Origin: a virus
Strand: one strand, 5' to 3'
IMG/VR virus record: IMGVR_UViG_3300025108_000379
Location: 1 to 24,306 of that record
Length of the DNA: 24,306 nt
This document shows positions 15,001 to 20,528 of the stretch, piece after piece. Made by a program: the position numbers and the translations under genes. The stretch's first letter is position 1; the number at the start of each line of letters is the position of its first letter. The notes beneath the pieces are model-generated. The model did no database searches, was not told the DNA's origin, and worked only from the letters and a program-made list of their open reading frames with translations.

Positions 15001-17620
15001 AGCTAACAGAGGTTGGATTTTTAGAAATGTATCAACTAGTACCAATGTTGCATCTATAAATAATCAAGGTCATGCACATTTTCAAACACCATCTAAGATT
15101 ACAAGTAATGATACCTCTTTAACATTTGAGGATGCTGGTACAAATGCTATGGTAATAAAAGTTGGTGCTGGTGATGAATTGTATATTGGTAGTAACAACA
15201 CATACCAATTTAGAGGCACTACAACTGGTCAAGCTAGATTAATTTCAAATGGTTACATACATTTGTCTGCTGGTGCATCAACTTATACTGGTTTAGAATT
15301 ACATCAAACCGATGGTTCAAGAGTTGGTTTTTTCTATGGCGATAATGGGCAAACCTCAGAACCTAACGTTGGTATTTTAGATTCTGATGGAAATTGGGCA
15401 GTGAGAGTTAGGAGAGATAATTATACTGAATTAAGAGTTAATAATGTTGTTAAATTTCAAACAACAACAGCCATAAATTATAACTATCAACCAACTTGGA
15501 TTGAGGGTGGCTCTGCTAACTGGAATGAAACTACACCTGGAACAACAACTGGTTCTTTACATCTTGTACCAACTACACCAGATAATTATGGTAGTGCTAT
15601 AACATTTGGTGCATCTGATTCATCTAGTGGAACAAATGCACAAGCTGGTATATATACTAGAACAGATGGTTCTTATGGAACTAAAATGTATTTTGCTACA
15701 AGTGGTAGTTATGCAACTGGTTCTTCAACCAGAATGATGATTGACTACAATGGTCAAATAGGAATGGGTAGTATAGCACCAGAGGGAAAATTAGATGTTA
15801 CTGGTGATATTTGGTTAAATTCAGATAATGCTAATGCAGCATATTACTTGCGAGTTAATAGAGGTCAAAATCAAGATGGCGGCATACTTTTATATGGAAA
15901 TAAGACATTAGATTGGCAAATAGTAAACCAAACAAGTAGAAATTTAAACTGGTATTCGTATGCTGCTGGAGCTAGTGTAATGAGATTAACTACTGGTGGA
16001 CAATTATTAGTTAATGCAACATCCTCTACTTATGGTGCTGCTTATGGTTATAATTTAGGTGTAAAAGGAACTACCGGTCAAGCTTATATATCAATTGCTA
16101 GATCTAATCAAAATTTAGATTCTCAAGGTGTAATTATAGGTTTAGATACAAACTATTCTTATTTTGTTAATAGAGATGCTCTTCCATTAGAATTTCACAC
16201 AAATAATGCTGTAAGAATGCACATACATGGCTCTTTAAATCGTGTTGGTATTGGTGCTGATCCTGTTTCCTCTGCTGGTGTAAATAACTTTTTAATGGTA
16301 AAAGGTTCCTCACATTCTGGTATTGTTTTAAATGCAAATAGCGGTGCTGTACAAGAAATGTGGAATGATGGCGGTACTTTAAATATGTGGGATAGTTCAC
16401 AAGGTTATAGAATGAGATTTTATACAAGTGGTAATGCACAAGTATATAATGGATTAACAGCTGATTCTTTTGGTGTAGCTGGTTCAAATGGTACTGATGG
16501 TAAAGGAATTTCGCTTTATGGTGGCTCCTCTGCTGGTGAGCCAACTTATGGTATGATGTTTATGCAAACAGCAACATTCGGTGGTTACGGATTAGTAAAT
16601 GGTAGTTGGGCAACCTACTTTACTATGAATAGTGACACATCTAGGGGTTGGATTTTTAGAAGAGCTGGCAACAGTAATTGTGCGAGTATTACTGCTGGCG
16701 GCGATTTATCCTTAAAGGGTATAATTAGTTTTACAGATACAAATCAAAGAATATCTGGTTTAAATGGTTCTTATTTAAAAATACAAAGTGGTTCAGCTAG
16801 TGATGGTGGTATAAATTTAACTAATACAAGCGGTACTAATTTAATGTACTTATATGCAAGTGGTTCTGATAAAGGCATGTTAAATGCGGGTGGTTATTGG
16901 ACATTTAAACATTCACAAGGTGGTAACACTAATATATATTCTGGGAATCAAAATTATGTATGGCAATATCAAGGAAGTAATGGTTACGCTTATTTTCCAG
17001 CTTGGATTAATTTAGCTTCTGGTACAGGTTTATTTACAAATTCAAACGGTGGTCATTTTTATGGTAATGAGGGTTCTACTTATGGTGCATGGAGAACATC
17101 TGGTAGCAGAAATGGTTATAGTGGAATTTATGATAATCATTCAGCCACAAATGCAAATATGTTTGATTCTAGCGGTAATGGTGGTAATTATTCATCAACT
17201 GCTGGGTGGCATTTTTATTATCATAAAACAAATCTTTGTTTAGGTATTGGCAATTCAACAACATCATCATCTTATTCTTTATATGTAACAGGTTCGATAT
17301 ATTCAACTCAAGATGTTATTGCTTACTCAGATAAAAGAGCAAAAGAAAATATTATTACTGTTGATAGTGCTATTGAAAAGGTAAATAAATTAAGAGGGGT
17401 TTATTACACACCAAAAGAGGGTAAAGATAAATCAAGAAAAGTTGGTGTTATTGCACAAGAGATTTTAGAGGTATTGCCAGAGGTTGTAACACACGACAAA
17501 GAAAATGATAGATATGGTGTTGATTATGGTAAAATTACTGGTTTATTAATAGAAGCTATCAAAGATCAGCAAAAACAAATAGATAAATTAACTAAATTTG
17601 TAGATAAATTAAATAAATAA
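12098..17620 (+). CDS. Giant tail fibre with C-terminal S74 chaperone, 1840 aa
   Basis: Predicted host-recognition fibre, likely trimeric and beta-rich. N-terminal region: LTGKRVQNTYDALLKL, then SGNLTVNGTLTYLNVQDL and VEDPLIKLAKDN (about 75-110), a head type common in marine phage fibres. Three tandem repeats of about 70-80 residues begin near 306, 377 and 456, each with F/LG-S/N-D-D/G-D-L/M-x-I-Y/F-H...F-x-N-x-T-G-x-x-x...NxxxDKxIxF. A globular domain (about 589-740) is followed by LPLTGGTLTGNL. Two related blocks of about 75 residues start near 917 and 1462 (GSNGTDGxGISLYGG, YGMMF, WATYFTM, RGWIFR). The end is an S74 self-cleaving chaperone, AYSDKRAKENI (Ser1744, base 17327) and VGVIAQEILEVLPEVV, with a coiled-coil tail; cleavage before Ser1744 is expected. 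Thr/Gly/Asn-rich throughout; third codon positions look more T-rich than in the capsid genes. Confidence 0.9.
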   Translation: MGTTLTGKRVQNTYDALLKLSDNQNLTGTAKIVGDGYGNDSPIYLSTSQIGIGITPSYQFHTSGNAKIGGNLIISGNLTVNGTLTYLNVQDLAVEDPLIKLAKDNTANTLDIGLFGKYVATGTKYKGFYNDASDDKFKLFIGTTVEPTTTVDTSASGYTVGTLVANLEGNVTGGTISGTTGSFSDDVSIAVSKKLKFGGGSHTYINEDIDDRLRFFTGGAEFMRFTEDTSNTVHLFEKTIVDNDLQVNNNISGTTATFTGLVTGIAPTSDLNFATKKYVDDQTIPTPTLSSVLSAGNSSGSNDLKIIDDQKLLLGNDGDMQIYHNQVNSVFFNDTGNMVFRNNANDKDISFQTDDGQGYTTEYLKFDGGYSLPQIRIPDNVTMNFGSDDDLKIYHDATDSYIKNDTGNFIIQNTNPDKDINFYATVSDGAGGGTEELYFQLDGSIQKNEFYKPAYFKDNIKAEFGSDSDIELFFSSADGYFRNKTGDLYIQNLADDKSIVFQSDNGIGGVTEYFKIDGNINRNVILVTTQLNDNVPMIFGAGAGRPSIKYDSTASQLFINGDTKFLSDAYIVNNLNVQKSVYQTATGGFYINKPYGGSFYTTQNVFTGAIQIALPTGGTGHDDMIKFVVDIFDYNTQECVTVFIGGYTYQNVGSGNTTWYNVSATVLGQSSAQNYTVRFGDNGTEHCVWIGDTTSTWNHLQVIVKDFFAGYTANINNYLSDWGISVVTTQTTVNNTLTNCFPMSSDTIADYLPLTGGTLTGNLNGTSAHFTGNVEVGSNANISMDSSANGQLMIDGVGYQGAIALDDQAMHIYHNSSGRSLVLGTNETARLTIGGSGNSTFTGNVTTGQSLLVNGVGNNSSLTLGANTGNWVFTNVQSSRNLEISDSDGTGVVLTIDTSGDATFVSKLSAASIGVSGSNGTDGNGISLYGGAFTGQPTYGMMFQKTSSYSTFGYVSGDWATYFTMDSGANRGWIFRNVSTSTNVASINNQGHAHFQTPSKITSNDTSLTFEDAGTNAMVIKVGAGDELYIGSNNTYQFRGTTTGQARLISNGYIHLSAGASTYTGLELHQTDGSRVGFFYGDNGQTSEPNVGILDSDGNWAVRVRRDNYTELRVNNVVKFQTTTAINYNYQPTWIEGGSANWNETTPGTTTGSLHLVPTTPDNYGSAITFGASDSSSGTNAQAGIYTRTDGSYGTKMYFATSGSYATGSSTRMMIDYNGQIGMGSIAPEGKLDVTGDIWLNSDNANAAYYLRVNRGQNQDGGILLYGNKTLDWQIVNQTSRNLNWYSYAAGASVMRLTTGGQLLVNATSSTYGAAYGYNLGVKGTTGQAYISIARSNQNLDSQGVIIGLDTNYSYFVNRDALPLEFHTNNAVRMHIHGSLNRVGIGADPVSSAGVNNFLMVKGSSHSGIVLNANSGAVQEMWNDGGTLNMWDSSQGYRMRFYTSGNAQVYNGLTADSFGVAGSNGTDGKGISLYGGSSAGEPTYGMMFMQTATFGGYGLVNGSWATYFTMNSDTSRGWIFRRAGNSNCASITAGGDLSLKGIISFTDTNQRISGLNGSYLKIQSGSASDGGINLTNTSGTNLMYLYASGSDKGMLNAGGYWTFKHSQGGNTNIYSGNQNYVWQYQGSNGYAYFPAWINLASGTGLFTNSNGGHFYGNEGSTYGAWRTSGSRNGYSGIYDNHSATNANMFDSSGNGGNYSSTAGWHFYYHKTNLCLGIGNSTTSSSYSLYVTGSIYSTQDVIAYSDKRAKENIITVDSAIEKVNKLRGVYYTPKEGKDKSRKVGVIAQEILEVLPEVVTHDKENDRYGVDYGKITGLLIEAIKDQQKQIDKLTKFVDKLNK

Positions 17621-17622
17621 TT

Positions 17623-17976
17623 ATGAATATAGAATACAGTTACAGAATTGATGGTATTGATATTGCACCAAAATTAGATAATCTTGACAAAGTTATAACT
17701 AGAGTTGGATTTTCTTATATTGGAAAAGATATAGAAAGTGGCTTTGAATCAAACTTTTTTGACAGATTAGATTTTTTGAATCCAAACCCAGAAAGTTTTA
17801 CACCTTTTGATAGCGTTACTGAAGATGAATGTATAAAATGGGTTGAGGATAATTGGAAAAATATTGATATGGCTAAAAGATCAATAGAGTTAAATATTAA
17901 AGATAAAATTACACCTATTTTTAAGCCAGTAGATACACCATGGGGTGAGCCAATGAATAATAATCCAACTGAGTAA
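17623..17976 (+). CDS. Fibre-associated hypothetical protein (DUF7936-like), 117 aa
   Basis: Small soluble protein starting two bases after the fibre stop. The N-terminal part is a probable beta sheet (MNIEYSYRIDGIDI, VITRVGFSYIGKD). The C-terminal half has FTPFDSVTEDECIKWVEDNW, then KRSIELNIKDKI and the end ...PVDTPWGEP. The order F-x-P-F/Y-x-x-x-T-E-x-x-x-x-W-V/I-E ... L/T-P-W is one I associate with small proteins next to fibre genes in cyanophages and other marine phages (DUF7936-type). The family has no established biochemical function that I know of; an assembly or accessory fibre role is inferred from position. Confidence 0.65.
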   Translation: MNIEYSYRIDGIDIAPKLDNLDKVITRVGFSYIGKDIESGFESNFFDRLDFLNPNPESFTPFDSVTEDECIKWVEDNWKNIDMAKRSIELNIKDKITPIFKPVDTPWGEPMNNNPTE

Positions 17977-17978
17977 AA

Positions 17979-18503
17979 ATGGCTGGAGTTCCATTATCTG
18001 GCGAAATGTCAATGTTAAAAGTGGCTAGGGAACGAACTGGCTCTGGTTATGAATCGAGCATATCAATAGCACCACCAATTTATTTAGCAGATTTGTCAAG
18101 ATTAACTGGTGGAAATTCAAGTGGCTCTGGTCGAAGCTATCCAGCTGTAAATTTAAATAACGCAGCAGATCAACGACCAGATGGGCAAAATCCATTAAGA
18201 ATGGAAGAATTTAAAGGGTATCAACAAAATTTAACAAGAACACCTTTTTATTATGTATATAGTTCAGTAAATTATCAAAATGCTTGTGCTGCCGCTTTAC
18301 CAGTAGGTCCTTATTATCACACTGATGGAAATAATTTATACCCAGATAATTTGACTGGAATTTATACAGCTTACACCACGTCAACTGGAACAACAGTTGT
18401 TAGCTCTGGTTATTATGCTATATATGATTCTTTTTTCAATTCAACTGGTAAATACATTTATGTTGGTTCAAATGGTTCTATAACTGGTGGTGGTACATGT
18501 TAA
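17979..18503 (+). CDS. Fibre-region structural protein, 174 aa
   Basis: The N-terminal 85 residues follow a pattern seen in tail-associated proteins of marine phages: VPLSGEMSMLKVARER, SISIAPPIYLADLSRL, a Gly/Ser linker (GGNSSGSGRS), then PDGQNPLRMEEFKGYQ. The P-x-S-G-x-I/M-S-M/L start and the final M-x-E-F-x-G-Y box are the recognisable parts. The rest is Tyr/Thr/Gly/Ser-rich and beta-like (YYVYSSVNYQNA, YAIYDSFFNSTGKYIYVGSNG), resembling a small distal binding domain. It may be the tip or a short side fibre that works with the giant fibre. It begins two bases after the preceding stop, in the same T-rich codon style as the fibre. The call is by pattern and context only. Confidence 0.6.
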   Translation: MAGVPLSGEMSMLKVARERTGSGYESSISIAPPIYLADLSRLTGGNSSGSGRSYPAVNLNNAADQRPDGQNPLRMEEFKGYQQNLTRTPFYYVYSSVNYQNACAAALPVGPYYHTDGNNLYPDNLTGIYTAYTTSTGTTVVSSGYYAIYDSFFNSTGKYIYVGSNGSITGGGTC

Positions 18504-18512
18504 AAAAAACAC

Positions 18513-18520
18513 TAAATTTG
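18513..18520 (+). promoter_or_regulatory. TAnnTTTG promoter element upstream of the coiled-coil and tail-tube genes
   Basis: TAAATTTG followed by TATTTAATTAAATAAATAAA in a 38-base gap after the fibre cluster; 21 bases separate it from the ATG at 18542. It is identical to the element before the fibre and tape measure. A clear -33 box is not visible. Confidence 0.5.
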
Positions 18521-18541
18521 TATTTAATTAAATAAATAAAA

Positions 18542-18796
18542 ATGAGCAAATTAGAGGAAAAAGAATTGAAAGATTTACAAGAAAATCAAAACAACTTAAC
18601 AAATAACTTTTTACAGTTAGGTCAAGTTACAAGAGCATTAGAAAAATTACCAGAACAAAAACATTTATTAAATGGTAAAATTGATGAGCTTGAAAAAAAA
18701 CAAGCTGATCTTAAAAAAGAACTTGAGGAAAAGTACGGAAAAATCTCAGTTAATTTAGAATCTGGCGAATACGAAATTATACCAGAAGAAGCATAG
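18542..18796 (+). CDS. Coiled-coil protein, 84 aa
   Basis: Short, highly charged protein, almost entirely helical up to residue 67, with heptad spacing of Leu/Ile/Val (LQENQNNLTNNFLQLGQV, LEKLPEQKHLLNGKIDEL, LKKELEEKYGKI). It ends in a short beta-like tail (SVNLESGEYEIIPEEA). Similar small coiled-coil proteins ending in E-K-Y-G-K-V/I-x-I/V-N-x-x-x-G-x-Y are, as I recall, frequent in phages of Bacteroidota, without assigned function. It directly precedes the tail-tube genes (3 bases to the next ATG), so a tail assembly role is plausible but unproven. Confidence 0.72.
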   Translation: MSKLEEKELKDLQENQNNLTNNFLQLGQVTRALEKLPEQKHLLNGKIDELEKKQADLKKELEEKYGKISVNLESGEYEIIPEEA

Positions 18797-18799
18797 ATC

Positions 18800-19258
18800 A
18801 TGTCAGTGATTAATTCGTCAAGTTTTTTATTATTAAAAGACGATGTCATAATTGGTCACAGTACTGAAACTACATTTGCGCTTGAATTAGATTTACCAGA
18901 AGCTACAACAAAAGACAGTTTAGGTTGGAAGGAATTTATTGCCTGTGTTAGAGGTGGTAATATGTCTGCGGCCGGGTTAACTTGTTACAATGATTCTTTA
19001 AATTTTAATCAATTTTCTGATTATGTAATTGGAAAATCTAAGGTTGTTTTTTATTTTAAACAAACTACGGATCCCGAGTTGATATGTAGAGGTGAAGGAT
19101 TTATCACAAGCGTTGACGAGGTCGGTGATAACGAATCAATCAGCGAGTTTAACGTTGAAATAACTCTCACTGGAACTGTAACGGCCGGAAACGACAAAAA
19201 CTGGGAAAACATATTTGAGTTTTGGGAGGATATTGCTAAAAACTGGGAAAGTGTATAA
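18800..19258 (+). CDS. Tail tube protein paralogue 1 (minor?), 152 aa
   Basis: Related to the tail-tube protein encoded next to it. The shared core is IIGHSTETTFALELDLPEAT followed by TKDSLGW, VRGGNMSAAGLTCY, a SDYVIGKSKVVFYF strand, and GFITSVDEVGDNESISEFNVEITLTGTV. This is the layout of TP901-1-type major tail proteins. Unlike its neighbour it has cysteines (about four) and a C-terminal extension of about 22 aromatic/acidic residues after TGTVTAG (NWENIFEFWEDIAKNWE). It is more diverged from the usual pattern than the next gene, so it may be a minor tube or tail-initiator/terminator ring. It is expressed from the promoter before the coiled-coil gene. Confidence 0.8.
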   Translation: MSVINSSSFLLLKDDVIIGHSTETTFALELDLPEATTKDSLGWKEFIACVRGGNMSAAGLTCYNDSLNFNQFSDYVIGKSKVVFYFKQTTDPELICRGEGFITSVDEVGDNESISEFNVEITLTGTVTAGNDKNWENIFEFWEDIAKNWESV

Positions 19259-19270
19259 ATTATTTATTTG

Positions 19271-19278
19271 TATATTTG
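19271..19278 (+). promoter_or_regulatory. TAnnTTTG promoter element before the second tail-tube gene
   Basis: TATATTTG in the 52-base gap between the two tail-tube genes, 32 bases before the ATG at 19311. A dedicated promoter for the second copy would fit its role as the abundant tube subunit. No -33 box is seen. Confidence 0.5.
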
Positions 19279-19310
19279 TTTAAAATTAATAATTATAAAA
19301 AAAATAACGC

Positions 19311-19736
19311 ATGGCTACTTCTGGAATATTTAACGGAACTAATTTAATTTTAAAATTTCACTCAACTGATGGAAGTGAAGTTGTTGTAGGGCACACAACT
19401 AGTGCAAGTTTAAGCTTGTCTGCTGATTTGCCAGATGCTACAACTAAAGATTCATCAGGTTACAATGAGGTTATTGCTGGAACAAGAACTGGAGAAATAT
19501 CATTTGAAGGTCTTGTTGCTTATGACGATTCTAACAATGCTATTGAAGCTGCTGACTATTTATTAGCAAGAACAAAAGTATATTGGTCATTTGGTACTGC
19601 TGAGTCAGGTGACGACGTATTTAATGGAGCTGGATTTTTAAATTCAGTTGAAATGAGCGCAGAAATGGAATCGCCAGTGTCGTTTAGTGGATCTATCACT
19701 GTTACAGGCGCAATTAGTAAAACTGAAAACCAATAA
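19311..19736 (+). CDS. Major tail tube protein (paralogue 2), 141 aa
   Basis: Likely the main subunit of the tail tube. Length and pattern match TP901-1-type major tail proteins: FNGTNLILKFHSTDGSEVVV, then the recurrent GHTTSASLSLSADLPDATTK, DSSGYNEVIAGTRTGEISFEGL, YLLARTKVYWSFGT and the closing beta strands ESPVSFSGSITVTGAIS. It shares the G-H-T/S-T ... D-L-P-D/E-A-T-T-K-D-S motif with the preceding protein. It has its own candidate promoter upstream and a hairpin just downstream, both consistent with high, separately tuned expression. The chaperone and tape-measure genes follow, the standard order, and no cysteines are present. Confidence 0.88.
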   Translation: MATSGIFNGTNLILKFHSTDGSEVVVGHTTSASLSLSADLPDATTKDSSGYNEVIAGTRTGEISFEGLVAYDDSNNAIEAADYLLARTKVYWSFGTAESGDDVFNGAGFLNSVEMSAEMESPVSFSGSITVTGAISKTENQ

Positions 19737-19748
19737 AAATTAAATAAC

Positions 19749-19780
19749 TAGGCACGGGATATTCTGTGCCTAAATTTTAT
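19749..19780 (+). terminator. Hairpin after the major tail gene, possible attenuating terminator
   Basis: TAGGCAC (19749-19755) and GTGCCTA (19766-19772) form a perfect seven-base stem with a ten-base loop, followed by AAATTTTAT, a weak T tract. It lies 12 bases after the tail-tube stop and 14 before the chaperone start. A partial terminator that favours tail-tube mRNA over downstream genes would fit; mRNA stabilisation is the alternative. Confidence 0.6.
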
Positions 19781-19785
19781 ACATA

Positions 19786-20163
19786 ATGGCAAACAAGAAA
19801 AGAGGATACTACACTGTAGAAATGGGTGGTAAGCAACGTACACTACATTTCTCAATGAATTTTTGGTCAAACTTTACAGACATTTTAAACATACCGCTCG
19901 AAGGTCTTGCAGATGTTTTTTCAGAAGGCATTAAACTTTCCACAATTAGAACTTTAATTTATGCTGGTTTATTAGCATACGATCAAGAAGAAGGAAACGA
20001 AATTGATTACAATGAGTTTAAAGTTGGTATGTGGTTAGAAGATTTTTCATCTGAAAAACTAGAAAACATTGTACAAACTATGATGCAATCAAGAATTTTA
20101 GGCAATGATTTAAATGCTGGATTAAGTAGAAATGTTAAAAAAACTACAAAGCCGGGAAAGTAA
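19786..20163 (+). CDS. Tail assembly chaperone, G-type product
   Basis: Predicted chaperone that coats the tape measure and recruits tail-tube subunits. The 125-aa product begins RGYYTVEMGGKQRTLHFSMNFWSNF and has a helical body (LADVFSEGIKLSTIRTLIYAGLLAYDQEEG, NEFKVGMWLEDFS), the usual layout of the G-like component in siphoviruses. Position between the major tail protein and the tape measure is diagnostic. The frame ends VKKTTKPGK-stop, and within its last codons lies a run of seven A (20137-20143) after which the -1 frame continues for about 118 residues. That arrangement is the classic G/GT frameshift seen in lambda and many other tailed phages. Confidence 0.85.
   Translation: MANKKRGYYTVEMGGKQRTLHFSMNFWSNFTDILNIPLEGLADVFSEGIKLSTIRTLIYAGLLAYDQEEGNEIDYNEFKVGMWLEDFSSEKLENIVQTMMQSRILGNDLNAGLSRNVKKTTKPGK
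20134..20145 (+). other. Probable -1 ribosomal frameshift site in the tail chaperone
   Basis: The zero frame reads GTT AAA AAA ACT, and seven consecutive A occupy 20137-20143. A one-base backward slip here turns AAA ACT into AAA AAC. The -1 frame has a stop at 20136-20138 just upstream, and the zero-frame stop is at 20161-20163, so a shift must occur within about 25 bases, and the A run is the only slippery stretch there. No strong downstream stem-loop was seen by eye. Confidence 0.7.
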
Positions 20164-20498
20164 ACAGCCAGCTTGATTGGGAATCACTGATTGACTTTTA
20201 TATTGGTCAAGTTGGCATTACGCCAGATAGGTTTTGGATCCATACTTGGAAGGAAAATCATCTAATGGGCGAATCATACTTGATAAAACAAAATTTAGAA
20301 TGGGAACGGATCCGGTATTTATCTACAATGGTTTACAATGTAAACTGTCAAAAAAGATCACAGATGCTAAAACCGGAAAAATTATTTCCACTGCCACAAG
20401 ACGCTTTACTTGATACCGGCAAGCCAAAATCTACTGTTGAAGAATACTTAAAATTCAAGAAAAAGCTTGAGAACCGTAAATGGGTTACACTTGATTAA
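20139..20498 (+). CDS. Tail assembly chaperone, T-type extension reached by -1 frameshift
   Basis: This -1 frame is open from just after the stop at 20136-20138 to TAA 20496-20498 and has no start codon before ATG 20265. Its early part encodes conserved-looking protein upstream of that ATG: SQLDWESLIDFYIGQVGI and TPDRFWIHTWKENHL, a pattern typical of T-like chaperone domains (W-x-x-L-x-x-F-x-I-G-x-V/x-G-I/L-x-P-x-x-F-W). The rest (LEWERIRYLSTMVYNVN, LKPEKLFPLPQDALLD) fits the same family, with L-K-P-x-x-L-F-P-L-P at the expected place. A separate gene from ATG 20265 would therefore lose part of the domain, so the frameshift fusion (about 237 aa in total) is preferred. Gene callers are likely to report only the 77-aa fragment. 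Confidence 0.75.
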   Translation, partial: KNYKAGKVNSQLDWESLIDFYIGQVGITPDRFWIHTWKENHLMGESYLIKQNLEWERIRYLSTMVYNVNCQKRSQMLKPEKLFPLPQDALLDTGKPKSTVEEYLKFKKKLENRKWVTLD

Positions 20499-20505
20499 TA
20501 TTTAG

Positions 20506-20513
20506 TAAATTTG
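20506..20513 (+). promoter_or_regulatory. TAnnTTTG promoter element upstream of the tape measure
   Basis: TAAATTTG followed by TAAAAAT sits in the 30-base gap after the chaperone, 15 bases before the ATG at 20529. It is the same element, at almost the same distance, as before the fibre gene. The nearest TTG is only 12 bases upstream (20491-20493). Confidence 0.5.
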
Positions 20514-20528
20514 TAAAAATTAATCTGT

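Noticed and set aside
16167-16544. Minus-strand 125-aa frame and other long minus-strand frames (for example 12481-12858, 22235-22747, 4486-4842)
   Set aside because: They lie fully inside strong plus-strand genes, have biased low-complexity or repetitive translations, and show no promoter or start context. They are shadows of the coding strand.
20265-20498. Independent 77-aa gene starting at ATG 20265
   Set aside because: The same frame encodes chaperone-like sequence upstream of this ATG back to 20142, which points to entry by frameshift rather than a separate start.
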